64,000 nucleotides of DNA, taken from Corallium rubrum. Its lineage: Eukaryota > Cnidaria > Anthozoa > Scleralcyonacea > Coralliidae. The stretch covers positions 17,816,679-17,880,678 of the forward strand of contig OZ035999.1 in assembly GCA_964035015.1 (NCBI GenBank), in the 5' to 3' direction. A program made the translations under genes and the position numbers. The notes under the pieces were generated by a model. It was not told where the DNA came from. It was given only the letters and a program-made list of their open reading frames with translations, and made no database searches. Positions 36,001-48,009 of this stretch are shown here, piece after piece (positions within the stretch are counted from its first letter, which is position 1; each line of letters starts with the position of its first letter).

Positions 36001-36911
36001 AAGAATTCTTTTGTTTAAAGGACGTTGTCGACTCGTTAATGAGGTTGACGTCGTGGCTCAATAAGCCTTTCTCGCCTCGTTTGTGTCTGGAAAAAAATTC
36101 TTTGTTTTGTATAAACGAGGGCAGGAAGGCTCATTGAAATGCCCACTAAAAACTGTCTAACTTCCATCTTTCTGAATTGGACTCTTAAGTATTGTATTCT
36201 GGCTAACGCCAGATGATTTTATTTTAGTGTGTTAAAGAATATTTTAAAAGGGTGTCTATGTTATGACAGTTGTTTATATTCGCCCAAATTCGATGTTAAG
36301 ATGTGCTGAAGATCTAATGCAAATATGAGTCAATAGACATGTCTTATCTTATTATCTAATATCACTACGTTTGTCGTTTAATGTATTTTAACGGCTAAAC
36401 GTCAAGCCGGATTCCGCTTGCTCCTCAAAGGATATTGCCCAGCATGTGGTATCTATGTTAATACTGCACTTATAGTTATAGCCCGGGTCGTTATGAAAGT
36501 TATTGCAATGCATTATTTAAGAACACCCAGACAAAATAACGTAAGAAGCAATACCAAGCCCATAGCAAAGAGATCGTTTAGCGATAAACCTCTGACAAGC
36601 AATCAGAAAATTGCACGAAAAGTTTCTTAAAGGAGCCATCGTATTTCACAAATACACAGGTTAGGCTTAAAAAGATTTGTTTTCAACCTTGAGCTTTAAG
36701 TATTCTTTCATGATTGCTTTTAATTATTAAATATGTATCGTAATTATTAATGCTTACTGTTCACTTCTGAATGCGTAATTCACACGGATCGTTCAAAAGT
36801 CAGTGTAATAATTTATATCCATTTTTAAGCTATGTAACATGCTTCTATGTTATTATAAACTTTGTAAACTTTGTAATATAATTTACAAAATGCTATAGAT
36901 ATCAAATGATT

Positions 36912-36912
<1 letters not shown>
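36001..36912. other. Intergenic sequence
   Basis: Contains a CTGGCTAACGCCAGATGATT copy (about 36200-36232) of the abundant repeat in inverse orientation. An open frame at 36418-36630 has no recognisable domain and is probably chance. Confidence 0.5.
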
Positions 36913-36958
<46 letters not shown>

Positions 36959-37144
36959 GTGTGGGTTTTGGTCTACGAAACGCAAAGAGTGCTCGATAAC
37001 ATATAGTTAGAGCAAATATAGATTTTCGCTTACCTCAAAAGTCTGCTACAGGCTGTTTCATCTAAAAAAGAATCTTCAGGCAATCTTCTGCCTGAAGATT
37101 CTTTTTTAGATGAAACAGCCTGTAGCAGACTTTTGAGGTAAGCG

Positions 37145-37201
<57 letters not shown>
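36913..37201. repeat. (TA)n - hairpin - (TA)n unit
   Basis: (TA)n 36913-36957, hairpin 36958-37150 (same family as 17615-17717 but with a complete second arm and an added AGGCAATCTTCTGCCT loop), (TA)n 37147-37201. Confidence 0.9.
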
Positions 37202-37206
<5 letters not shown>

Positions 37207-37344
37207 TACTATTATATAGCTACTACTATACTATGGCATCTTATTGTTTAGCTCCGTAAACTAATTTTAGCCGACCGAACCAGGTTTTAGTTAGGAAATG
37301 GCAAACACTGTGAGAATTGGTTAAATAAAGCCAAAGTTTAGCAC

Positions 37345-37506
37345 TTACACCCGTTTACACGATGCCAGTGCAATTTGAAAACGGAAGAAAATCATGCCGT
37401 TTAGGCCTTGCGTTTACACGATACCGGCACAAAAATAACATGAAATGTTAAATGTTATATTGTTCCGTTTTCAAATTGTATCGGCATCGTGTAAACGGGG
37501 TCTTAA
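37345..37506. mobile_element. TIR element ending CCCGTTTACACGATGCC
   Basis: Inverted ends CCCGTTTACACGATGCC(A/G) and GCAATTTGAAAACGGAA with inverse at 37465-37500. Similar ends occur at 10653 and 42606. Confidence 0.7.
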
Positions 37507-37525
37507 AGCTAGAATTTTGTTCGAC

Positions 37526-37712
37526 GTTAAAGCCTAGTTCTCGACCGTCGCCGATCCATGATTCAGATGCATGTTAAGTAATAAAGAACAATGCAGAAAA
37601 GCACTGTTTTCTGCATTGTTCTTTATTACTTTTCTTTTTTACCGTTTTAACATGCATCTAAATGACAAATCGGCGACCGTCGGCGGCATATGAGGGCTAG
37701 GCGCTTAATGCA
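37526..37712. mobile_element. TIR element, sister of 35378-35566
   Basis: Outer ends TTAAAGCCTAGTTCTCGACC / inverse; inner GATGCATGTTAAGTAATAAA and an internal palindrome around CAGAAAAGCACTG. Confidence 0.72.
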
Positions 37713-38891
37713 TGGTCTTCGTGCCATCTGTCTGTTCGGTCGCGATGTCGTCGAAATTCTAATTAACGTACTTACTGTTTGAGGGTTTTTTCTTTACATA
37801 TGATGTTACGAGTTGAACACAATTTGCGGAGTCGTGCCTAGAAAGATTTTTACGGTTTAAGCTTACCTTGGTCTTGCTTCCAAATATATATGACAAGCGT
37901 AAACAGAATATTTTAATTCAAACAACCCGAAGGACAGTCAAGTACCTGTTAGTCAATCATGTTGAATGCTTGTTCGCTTGACGCCGCGACTCTTCCGTTT
38001 ATGTATCTATGCATGCATGTAATTACGTCAGAACGAATATTCATAAGACGAGTTAGCTCGGTTGAATTGTTTAATTTGGCCCATACTATGGTTTTAAAAC
38101 TCGAATAAACCAAACCCCCAAATAATTAGTTTAGTTTAGATGAAGACGCGAACCCTAACGCTCATTCAAATCTCTTCTCGTAGCCGAGGAACGAACTTCG
38201 TGACATTAGCCATCGTGTAAATTAGCGGGTAGCAATCAATTCCGAACAAAGACAGCGGCCATGTTGGTTGGTAGGTACAATAGCAACCAACATGGCCGCT
38301 ATGACGGTCACGCCGTATAAAAACTTTTTATACGAAAAATAAACAAAAATATTCAAACCTATATTGTTATTAGCTGGTTGTACTGAAGTAGTAATTCATT
38401 TAAAAGGCCGGTGTCGTGTCTGACATGGGATATTTCAGGTCATGAAGCTAAAATCAAAACAGCACGAAACTCAGTCGAAACTGGCTTATCAGATCCTTCT
38501 CGTCGACTCGGATGGAATTCTCTTGAACCAAATTTACTAAATTCTTGTAATCTTTGACAGACGAATTATGCACTTTAATAATTGAGCATTCACAGATGGT
38601 TCGATTTCTTTGTCTTTGTCTTCGAGCACCTGGGGGTCCGTGGGCATGCTCCCCCGCAAAAATTTGGATTTAGGGTCTCGGAAACACTATTTCCTGCATT
38701 TTGAGGCAAGTATTTAAGAGTAATCTGACAGCCATAAATTACATAATTCTTTTGTTATCCAACCAGAACATAGAATGATACACATCAGAATATCTTTAGA
38801 TTTATTTATAAACAAGTTGTAAATGTAAAAACAAGTTGGAGGCATTTTGTATAGAGCCTTAGTATTGTAATTTATAGCATATGCATGCCTG

Positions 38892-38963
<72 letters not shown>

Positions 38964-39805
38964 GCAATTTATAGTTCAAATAACTGATATGGTTAATGAT
39001 ATAGCAATTTCAGTTTTCCCACTCACCTCCCCGTTCCTAACAACTAATCAATCTGAGCAGGATTATTTGATGTAAAAAACTAATTTTTACTAGTTAGCTT
39101 TAAGAAAAACAAGAACTTATCAGTGTAGTACTAGAAAATTACATGTAAAGTAAGTAATTGTCATTTATCAATAAAAATGTTTTTGGGGCGGGAAGTGGTG
39201 TCCTCCAGGCCACACTCCGGCAAGGTCTGATCCAACAGGAATGCCAAGGCCCTTATCCTCACTCCGACCTTGTTCCTCCCGTGTTCTCAGGGCCCTTACC
39301 CTCAGAACTGCACTTTCCGTCACCCAAAAATTTTGCCACAAAAATTGTGTATAATCATTAATAACACATTACATGTATATAGTAGTCTACTCACTTGGCC
39401 TTAAAACAACTGTACTCCCACTCCCCCCCCCCCCCCCACCCCCCACCCCCACACCCCTACTCCTACCCCCCATATAAGTTTCTCCACGGATATAAACGTT
39501 TCACGAGAACGGTCTTGGAGAGCATTGGGGGGCAATTGCCCCTGGCTGATTTTCTGCCTCGAACATCTTATTACGCCACAATACGACTATATGAGAAAGG
39601 CAGAATGACACAACCATAGACATAACAAAGCAAGATTGGCTTCGTTTTTCTGTAAGTATAGTATATACAGGGTATTTTAATTCCTCTTTGCGGTCGAAGA
39701 AAGATTATATGAACGACCCCAAAACACACAAAATAAAAGAAAATAACCTGTACCTGCTTTATCGATTGTTTGAATCATGTGATGACTGAGCCGAATCTAA
39801 ACCTC
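37713..39805. other. Intergenic: (TA)n, MITE fragment, C-rich tract
   Basis: 38262-38305 is a local inverted repeat (GGCCATGTTGGTTG / CAACCAACATGGCCG). 38625-38720 is a fragment of the hAT-like MITE family. (TA)n lies at 38892-38960. A poly-C tract lies at 39420-39470. No gene recognised. Confidence 0.55.
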
Positions 39806-40095
39806 TTACAAATTCAAGACTGGCTGTACAATTGGCCAAAGCTCAACTTCACTCTTCCGCACAACAGTCACGTCGTCGTAAAAAACTGGATTATTCTTAG
39901 CTAAATATTTCCTGTACATGTTATTACTATGCTTACGTATGCCTACGCATTTAAGTTCGTCAATCGTTCTCGCTATTAATTCAAAAGAACACCGGCACAA
40001 CCCGCCACCCGAATTACGTTGTCTTCGAAAGGTATAGTTCGTACTAGAGTGAAAAAATAGAGTGCTGTGTAGGCAGTGTTTTAGATAGAGCAAAA

Positions 40096-40371
40096 CAGTA
40101 GCGTAGCCAGGGGGGAGCAGTGGGAGGCGCGGCTCCCCCCTTTAGATATAAAACAACAGACATGTAACTACAAAACTGATGCAATATGAATTATGTCAGG
40201 AAATAAACTGTAAACAGTGTATTCAATCTACTGAGTGTATGCATTTTGAGTATCTATGTGACGTTTGCGTGTTTTGAGTATTTCATATGACGTATTTTAA
40301 CCTTTAGGGTCTGTAAAATCTTCCTCCAAAAGCCAGGAAATGGCATTTCATGGCGACTCTCGATTTCAAAC
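40096..40371. mobile_element. hAT-like MITE, truncated copy
   Basis: Inverse orientation relative to the 10209 copy. It starts CAGTAGCGTAGCCAGG and is colinear until the GACTCTCGATTTCAAA segment, where it stops, so the last about 70 bp are missing. Confidence 0.75.
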
Positions 40372-41095
40372 ACACGAATACTGTCGTTTAATTCGAACGG
40401 AGCCCTTCATCAGAGTGAATTGAAAATGATAGTTTATAACTGCATCTGCTCTTAACACTGCCAGACACCAGTATGATTCTGTCACTACATCAGACTAAAA
40501 AAAGCTGACTCATGTCACGAAATTCTTTCCTTGGCCGGAAAAGGAGAGTTGAATTAATGTTCTTCTTTGTAAATTTAGTAAATAATCAATCGCGTGAGGC
40601 GGTCTATGTAAACAGCCCCTAATTTAAGGGCTATTTACTAACCGGGCTGACTCGTGTCACGTATTACGCCGATTGCAAATATGGCGCCGATTGCACGAAA
40701 GCGAGGCTTTTCGGTGACAACCGTTGCTAAGGGCCAAAGCGCTACTATTTCCTTTGAATGAAACTTTGTTGACAGTTTTGAAAGGTGGAGTTCATGCGCT
40801 GGTACGTTTAAAATGACTATGTAGGACCTACATACGATAAAACGTGGACTCTTCTCTATTTTGAAAGAAGTTTTACTAGGATATGTTTGCTTTTGAGCGT
40901 AACAACTCCTCTTCTGATATGTGTATTAACGGCCGTACGATTATTGAACCTCGCTTGCAAATATCATGTGTCGAACATTCATTCTATTGAAATTTGCCGT
41001 GGAAGCTTTGCATTTCTTACTCGTGGTTTGCCGTATTTAGAACTTGCCGTATATTTTTCGTTTAGTTAAGGTTTTGACTGGTTAATCATGCGCCC

Positions 41096-41349
41096 AATAA
41101 TTGTTGCGTTCCTTGCTGCAAGATTGGATATCGTGTCGATTCACATGGGAAGAAGGTCACTTTTCACGGTCTTCCGATAAAGGATCCAACAAGATTGAAG
41201 GTGTGTTTTACTATTTTGAAAATAACTGCATGTGGTTGTGGCAGACTTACGTTTCCAATTTGTTAGTCTGGTATTTCTTAATACCACTTTTCCAGACGTG
41301 GCTCGTGAAAATCCGAAGAGATGTTTCATTGTATTTTCGAATCACAGAG
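41096..41349 (+). pseudogene. THAP zinc-finger domain relic in left arm of a foldback
   Basis: Two exon-like pieces. 41096-41200 encodes NNCCVPCCKIGYRVDSHGKK and VTFHGLPIKDPTRLK, the N-terminal C-x2-4-C half of a THAP domain, ending at a GT donor. 41296-41349 follows a ttttccag acceptor and encodes TWLVKIRRDVSLYFRITE, then a TGA. The only nearby ATG (41088) is out of frame and the distal C-x2-H pair is destroyed. THAP domains bind DNA and occur in host regulators and P-element-type transposases. A degenerate copy lies in the opposite arm. Confidence 0.75.
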
Positions 41350-41431
41350 TGAACAAAAATATACTCGTTACACTCAGACCAGTGCTTCAGACCAACTGAT
41401 TTTCGTGTGAGCATATCAGGTCGCCGCTCAC

Positions 41432-41945
41432 TTAGAGATGAACTTTGATATTTCCATGGTCGTGAGTATCGCCAAAACGAAAATCGCCGCGTACACTTCC
41501 GGCTGGTCGTTGTCTTATCGTCTCATAAGACGAGGGCATTTCAGTCCTAGTTGGGGTCACAAATAGTCTCTTATGCGACGATTTTCGTTTCGGAGATACT
41601 CCCGACCATGGAAATATCGAAGGAACGGCTTCATCTTTAAGTGAGCGGCGACCTGATGTGCTCACACGAAAATTAGTTGGTCTGACGTGTAACGAGCATA
41701 TTTTTGTTCGCTATGTGATTCGAAAATACGGTGAAACATCTGTTCGGATTTTCACGAGCCACGTCTGGAAAAGTGGTATTAAGAAATATCAGACAAACAA
41801 ATTGGAAAGGTAAGTCTGCCACAACCACATGCAGTGATTTTCAAAATAGTAAAACACATCTTCAATCTTGTCGGATCCTTTATTGGAAGACTGTGAAATG
41901 TGACCTTCTTCCCATGTGAATCGACAACAATTATTGGGCATGATT
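41432..41945 (-). pseudogene. THAP zinc-finger domain relic in right arm of the foldback
   Basis: This is the minus-strand copy of the same gene piece. It keeps an in-frame ATG-CCC-AAT-AAT start but has lost about 28 bp covering the second Cys of the zinc site. Exon 2 (from 41764 downward) again begins TWLVKIR. Downstream it retains the distal zinc pair and the typical end (ICSLH, GRRSLKDEAVPSIFPWS), though a TAG interrupts just before it. Each arm thus carries different lesions. Confidence 0.72.
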
Positions 41946-42366
41946 AACCAGTTAAAACCTTAACTAAACGAAAAATATACGGCAAGTTCTAAATACGGCA
42001 AAACACGAGTACGAAATGCAAAGCTTCAACGGCAAACTTCAATAGAATGAATGTCCAACACATGATATTTGCAATAAAGGTTCAATAATCGTACGGCCGT
42101 AATACACGTATCAGAAGAGGAGTTGTTACGCTCAAAAGCAAACATATCCTGGTAAAACTTCTTTCAAAATAGAGAAGAGTCCACGTTTTATCGTATGTAG
42201 GTCCTACATAGTCTTTTTAAACGTACCAGCGCATGAATTCCACCTTTCAAAACTGTCAACAAAGTCTCATTCACAAAGGAAATAGTAGCGCTTTGGCCAT
42301 TAGCAACGGTTGTCACCGAAAAGCCTCGCTTTCGTGCAATCGGCGCCATATTTGCAATCGGCGTAT

Positions 42367-44507
42367 TCTCATACTCTATTACAACGAGTATAAAGCACTT
42401 TACAAAAGCGAGAACTTCGAATTGAGAGAGAACACTTAAATACTCTACACAAGCTATATACCCACGGGACGGGCATGACGTAACTACATGCATACATTCC
42501 GTAACGCTACAAAGTACATTTTCCTCGGCCACAAAAGGATATTTTAATCAACGATATAAGATTCGTTTACATCTAAACTAAACCAATTCTTCTTTGTACA
42601 CTTCAGCCCTGTTTACACGATCAAAATTTAAGCGGGATCTGAACCACATCTGACTTTAAGCCGGCTTAAAATGTCCGTGTGAACAGATCGGCGTAAATTA
42701 TTGTGATCGATTGCACCACCTCAGGCAGTAAGCTCGCAGTGCTCGGAACGCCGATTGTGATTGGTCAATGAAACTAAAAAGTCGCAGTGGTCGCAGCCAA
42801 TCAAAAACTATTTTCAACGTATCCTGTGGCGGAAGCGCGCACTTCATATTCTTTGCTGCGTTGTTTTCTTTGCTGCATTCGTATCTTCCTCAAACGACAG
42901 CGTTAAACTGCTACACCAGTTTGGATACTATACATCTCTGCTTTATTGGAACACGTTTAATAAATCAACATATGGGAAAGGTAAGGCTGCCTTTTGCGTT
43001 GTTGTAAAGTATAGCAATGGGTCAATTTCCAGTGTATGATTCGTTCATAAGTGAGTTGTAGTCTCGATTAAACACCGCGCGTGCTAGTGTATAAACTCGT
43101 ATCTCTTTCCTTTTGGAAAGGTGACGATTTAAACAAAGAATGGCATCCTATATTTAAACTGCACTAGTGAAATTCAGAAATTGTGTTATTATATAAGACG
43201 TTAAGTAAACAGATAGTTCTATGTGTCTCATGTTGAATGAGCGGCGGATCTTAAATGTTTGCCAACGGGAAAAGTCGGAAACAAACTTATATAAATTAGT
43301 TAATTTATCTCAACATTTCTGGTAAATTACAAGTTTAACCGTAGTGGCTAGATAGAATAAAGTTGTCAAAAACCACGGGCGGCTCGGGTTTGAAAGTATG
43401 GCAAATCACTATCAGTTCATTTATCTTAACTTTCGAACAGGCATATATTTTCGCAAGGCCAAGGTGGTTCCGTCAGTTTACACTACAGAGAATATCAATA
43501 GTACAGAATATTAATTATCCAGTGTACCATGAGATTTTAATAGTCTTATGAGTTATGTACTGTAGTTTAGTCTGGCTTCCCAATAATGTCAGACGATTTT
43601 ACTCGTTAATTAATGAGGAAACCCTCGATGGAAAAGAGTTAACTCTTGTACAGGTTTTTCACTCGGAAGTGAGGAGATCTGATGATATTACAGTATAGAC
43701 AGAAAGTCTTGTGAAATGGTTTTTAAAGGATGTATTGGCGGTCATTGGAATTTATGCCAAAGGCACGCGTCGGAAAGCGCCAATCAGTTAATTTATCTCT
43801 AGTCTCAAAAAAAACAACTAAATGTGTGGTCCGATCTTAGGTTGCATTACAAAGTACAAAACAAGGATTTCAAGAGTACTAGTGACAACCGCTCCTCCTG
43901 AAACGCCAGCTCTGCTGGCATATTCCATTTATTTTCTTTCGGAGAATATGCGATAATTTTGAAAATGATAATTGGCTTATTTTATTTACGTGTGCGATGG
44001 TGCGTTTTAATATCTCGGCATACGAAAGAGAAGATGTCTCTGACCCAGAGGCCAATTAGTTTTGTCAGTAAACGTAAGAAAGCATATAGCAGTGATAAGA
44101 AACTAAGAAGAGATATGATAAGTTCTATACACCTATACGCAGGGGTGCGGGAGCCACAGGAGCAGCGGGGGCAGCTGCCCCCCCCCCCCCTGCCCTCACA
44201 GCGCGGGGGCAGCACGCCCTTTCTCGTAAGAGGAATGTTTTCTACAGGAATTGCCATTTGAATTATATATTGTATTAAATGACTTTTGTAATAATACCTC
44301 AAATGACTCATAAGCTAACTTATTACTGCAGACCATGCCGAGGCAGCAAACTAATTTTGCCTTGGGTTAGCTGTGTCCAACCTCGTTCTCAGGGGTTTTT
44401 TGAAATTTGGAGGGTGGGAAAAAGCCCTGGAATCGGCCAGTCACAGCATGGGTGTAATAAATTAGCAATTTAGTTTAGTTTGCAAAATCACTCTGAGTAA
44501 TGGCAGC
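42367..44507. other. Intergenic sequence between the THAP foldback and the long-TIR element
   Basis: Contains a CCCTGTTTACACGATC end at 42606, a TCAGACGATTTTACTCGTTA fragment at about 43590, and a C-rich piece at 44141-44222 resembling the hAT MITE interior. Open frames at 42761-43039 and 43959-44261 show no domain and sit in repeats. Confidence 0.5.
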
Positions 44508-45742
44508 CCGTCTCAATAGGGGAGTTCAAGGGTTTTTTCGCCATATTGCAAGGGGTGCAAAACCATTGGGGCGAGCGCGCGGCCATGCCTACTTATCCTT
44601 GTTAAAATCATGGCGAAACTCGCGAAGCAAGAAGGATATCTCTTCTGTTTTTGTCGAATTCGTCTTTAATCGTCGTGTGGATCGCTTTTCTGTGGGCTGG
44701 TATATTCCTTCTTTATTTTAGACGATTATCGCTGATAACCAACGCGTAGAAACGCTATAATACGAAAGTTTACTCAACTGAGGGGTGGCTGCGCTGTTAT
44801 GATGGGCGCGACTGAGTGACTATTTCAGCAACGCAATGTAAAACTTTAGCTCCAACTCTCTTGTAAATCACTCGAACTTCAAGCGTATAGTAACGTAAGT
44901 AACCAGAGGTTCATCTTCGTCATCTGAAGTCTGAAATATCCTCTTTCTCGTTATCAAATGAAGTGTATTATGTATATCTCCTTCTCGCGGAAAGGGATAC
45001 GTTTGGTTTATACGCGTGTTTACTTCTAATATCTACACCTTATTAACTGGCATATATAGGGCAAAATATAGTTAAATACATTATTACTATTAAATACTAT
45101 TAAGTTAAAGATATAGAATCGTACATATTGATTGTATTCTTGTCGAATTAAACGTGTAATTATTTTTAAGAACGAAGCAATTTTATTTGGGAAATTTGAT
45201 ACCAATGTTATTGAGGTATTGACGGCGCCTGATAAACAAGCGGAAAATACGGATATTGTAGACAAATGTTTGCTTATGCCAAATTTCTGCCGAAATCTGG
45301 TGATTTGGCCGCTTATTAAGAACCAAAATCTTAAGATAATACCTCTTCACCCAACATTCTGGATAGTGGGATACTGCGATAACAACAAACGCAGCACAGC
45401 GAGACGTTTTGTCTCTGCTAAAATCGACAAACAGCCGCGTCCCATGTCTGCCACAATGGCGCAGCCACCCCTCAGTTGAGGAAACTTTCGTATTATAGCG
45501 TTTCTACGCGTTGGTTATCAGCGATAATGGTCTAAAATCAAAGAACAAACATACCAGCCCACAGAAAAGCGATCCAAACGACGATTAAAGACGAATTCGA
45601 CAAAAACCGAAGCGATATCCATCTTGCTTCGAGAGTTTCGCCATGATTTTAACAAGGATAAATAGGCATGGCCGCGCGCTCGCCCCAATGGTTTTGCACC
45701 CCTTGCAATATGGCGAAAAAAACCTTGAACTCCCCTATTATC
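44508..45742. mobile_element. Long-TIR DNA element (about 300-bp inverted repeats)
   Basis: The left arm (44508 to about 44815) begins TAGGGGAGTTCAAGG, and the right arm (about 45440-45742) ends with the complement. Arm similarity extends through sequences such as CAACGCGTAGAAACGC. Flanks share TCTCAA at the same offset (ccgTCTCAA / ttaTCTCAA), which may be a decayed 9-bp target duplication. Long TIRs plus 9-bp duplications are Mutator-like traits, so that class is a guess. The interior has one uncharacterised open frame (45132-45479) and no recognisable transposase. Confidence 0.65.
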
Positions 45743-47166
45743 TCAAGTAGTTCATCAGTTTGCTAAGGCTCTTGAGATGAGACAACAGGTTGACGTTATT
45801 TATCTTGATTTTTCTGAGGCCTTTGATCGGGTTCCACACGAAAAGTTGTTGTATAAGCTTGAATGTTTTGGTATTAGAGGTTCGTTGTTGTCTTGGTTTA
45901 GATCTTACCTAACTGGCAGAAGACACAGGGTTGTGATAAATAATGTAGAGTCTGATTTCTTCCAGTAACATCTGGGGTGCCTCAAGGGTCAATCTTGGGA
46001 CCGATTCTTTTTTTAAAGCCAATTTATATGTGCTAATATATAAATTAAAGTTAATGAGACAACGTTCACTACAAGCTGTGCCAAAACCCTGAACAGGAAG
46101 GTTGGCCAAGGTGTTACTCCCACCTATCAACAACCGATATATATGTGATGTTTGACCACAATTTTAGACGATCGGAGTACTTCACCCCAAACCCCTTCTC
46201 CCACAAAACTTTGTGTGTGTGCCATTAGTATTTGCTTGATTGTTCGGCCTTTCCTTTAAAGAACCGCTTGAATCATTAATTTTCATTAACGACATGCCAA
46301 ACGTAATTTCTAAGGCAACATCGTTACCCCTATTCGCTGATGACTCGAAGTGTTTTCGATTAGTCCTTGGTCAGGAGGATGGAGATAAGTTACAGAATGA
46401 TTTGAATGAGTTATTAAAGTGGTCCTCTACATGGGGAATGGAGTTTAACATCTCGAAGTGTAAGGTTTTGAGGGTTGCTCGTATTAAATCTGTATTTGAT
46501 AGAGATTATTTTCTTGGAGGAACCAAGTTAGAGCGTGTAGATGTGGAGAAAGATCTTGGTGTTTTGGTTACTCATAACCTTAGTTGGAATAGTCATGCAG
46601 ACCACGTAACTTCTAAAGCTCAAAAAATGCTCAATTTACTTTATCGAACATGTAAAGGAATATCGGACGTCAAAACTAAGAAATTGCTTTATATAACTTG
46701 GGTTAGATCCCGTTTGGATTATGCTAGTGTGGTATGGTCTCCATACACTAAGAGAAATATTGTTAAATTAGAACAAATCCAGCGTAGAGCTACTAGATTA
46801 ATTCTGGGTAAAGATCTGTCTGAACATGAGCGCTTGCAAAAGCTGAATTTATTACCGTTACAATATCGTAGAGAAATAACTGATTTACTTTTTTTCTTTA
46901 AATGTTTTAAGAACATACGTTCTGTAAACATTTTAAATTATGTTTCGTTCCGCTCATGTGATAAACCTCTTCGTAACGTTGATTACCTTACACTCAATGT
47001 TCCTTTTAGTAGGACAGAGGCTTATAAAAATTCTTATTTTGTTCGTATTTGTTATTTATGGAACAATTTATCTCTGAATATCAGAGAGTCTAAGGCTTTA
47101 TCTATTTTTCGTAAGAATTTATTTTCTTACTATTATAATAAATTTAATGTCAGCTGTTCATTGTAA
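45743..47166 (+). pseudogene. Non-LTR retrotransposon reverse transcriptase, 5'-truncated and broken
   Basis: The fingers/palm part (QQVDVIYLDFSEAFDRVPHE, LSWFRSYLTGRRHRVV) lies at about 45777-45966. A one-base loss near 45966 shifts the frame before the VTSGVPQGSILGPI motif. About 240 bp of unrelated sequence (about 46012-46250) then interrupts it before IFINDMPN and the catalytic FADD motif (about 46336). The rest, to stop 47164-47166, is the usual thumb/C-terminal part (ERVDVEKDLGVLV, LDYASVVWSP, IQRRATRLI). The pattern fits the jockey/CR1-like group. It begins abruptly beside a long-TIR element, so its 5' end is missing. It is not functional as it stands. Confidence 0.85.
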
Positions 47167-47400
47167 TGTATTTATAATTATTAGGTTTTTATAATCGTAT
47201 ACTGTATTGTATATAATTGTATCTTGAGAGACCTATAGTAGGGAATCTTGAATTCTGTTTTAGGTTTACCTCTAGATTATTTAAACAATGTAATGTATTG
47301 AAATTGATTAAAGTTTTTAAAGTTTTAAAGTATTTGTCCCGTTGGCGGTCCCGTTAAAGTTTTAAAGTATTTGTCCCGTTGGCGGTCCCGTTAAAGCTAT
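47167..47400 (+). mobile_element. 3' tail region of the non-LTR element
   Basis: AT-rich sequence following the reverse-transcriptase stop, ending in two direct copies of a 37-bp unit containing TTTGTCCCGTTGGCGGTCCC (about 47320-47398). Some non-LTR elements end in short tandem units rather than poly(A); assignment of this tail is inferred from position. Confidence 0.5.
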
Positions 47401-47523
47401 TTGGTCATTTGCCATGTTTTCTTAAATGTAAATAGGAATGTAGCATCAATATGAACAATTCAGTCGTTGAATTTTCTTTCTCAATACATTGTCATTCATT
47501 ATATTACATTGTCATTTATTATA

Positions 47524-47937
47524 TACCACTGCGACCACTGCGACTACTGCGACCACTGCGATCACTGCGACTACTGCGACTGTTGCGACTACTGCGAGGG
47601 TGCGACCACTGCGACTACTGCGACCACTGCGACCACTGCGACTACTGCGACTGTTGCGACTACTGCGAGAGTGCGACCACTGCGACCACTGCGACTGTTG
47701 CGCGCGACTGTTGCGACCACTGTGACTACTGCGAGAGTGCGATCACTGCGACTACTGCGACGACTGCGACTGTTGCGACGACTGCGACCACTGCGACTGT
47801 TGCGACGACTGCGACTGTTGCGACCACTGCGACCACTGCGACCACTGCGACTGTTGCGACCACTGCGACTGTTGCGACCACCGTGACTGTTGTGACCATT
47901 GCGACTGTTGCGTCTGCGAGTCTGCGACTATTGCGAC
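47524..47937. repeat. GCGACCACT/GCGACTACT/GCGACTGTT minisatellite
   Basis: About 410 bp of 9-bp-scale units. Because the period is a multiple of three it is open in several frames (Asp-Cys or Thr-Ala-rich), which is not evidence of a gene. Confidence 0.95.
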
Positions 47938-48009
47938 CGTACGCTTCGTATGCTTACTCTGCTTTGGTGCGGTTTCTATACTTATTACGCTTACCATGCA
48001 CACTTGCTA

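Larger units (their letters stand above)
40656..42366. mobile_element. 1.7-kb foldback element with about 830-bp arms
   Basis: The sequence from about 40656 to 41490 is repeated in inverse orientation from about 42366 down to 41578, with a loop of about 90 bp. The outer end reads tACGCCGATTGCAAATATGG and its complement. The arms carry the THAP relics. It sits inside a dispersed sequence (GGGCTGACTCGTGTCACG at 40643-40660) that recurs near 49680. Confidence 0.85.

Noticed and set aside
36418..36630. Small protein-coding gene
   Set aside because: Seventy codons with no recognisable domain and no splice partner; likely chance.
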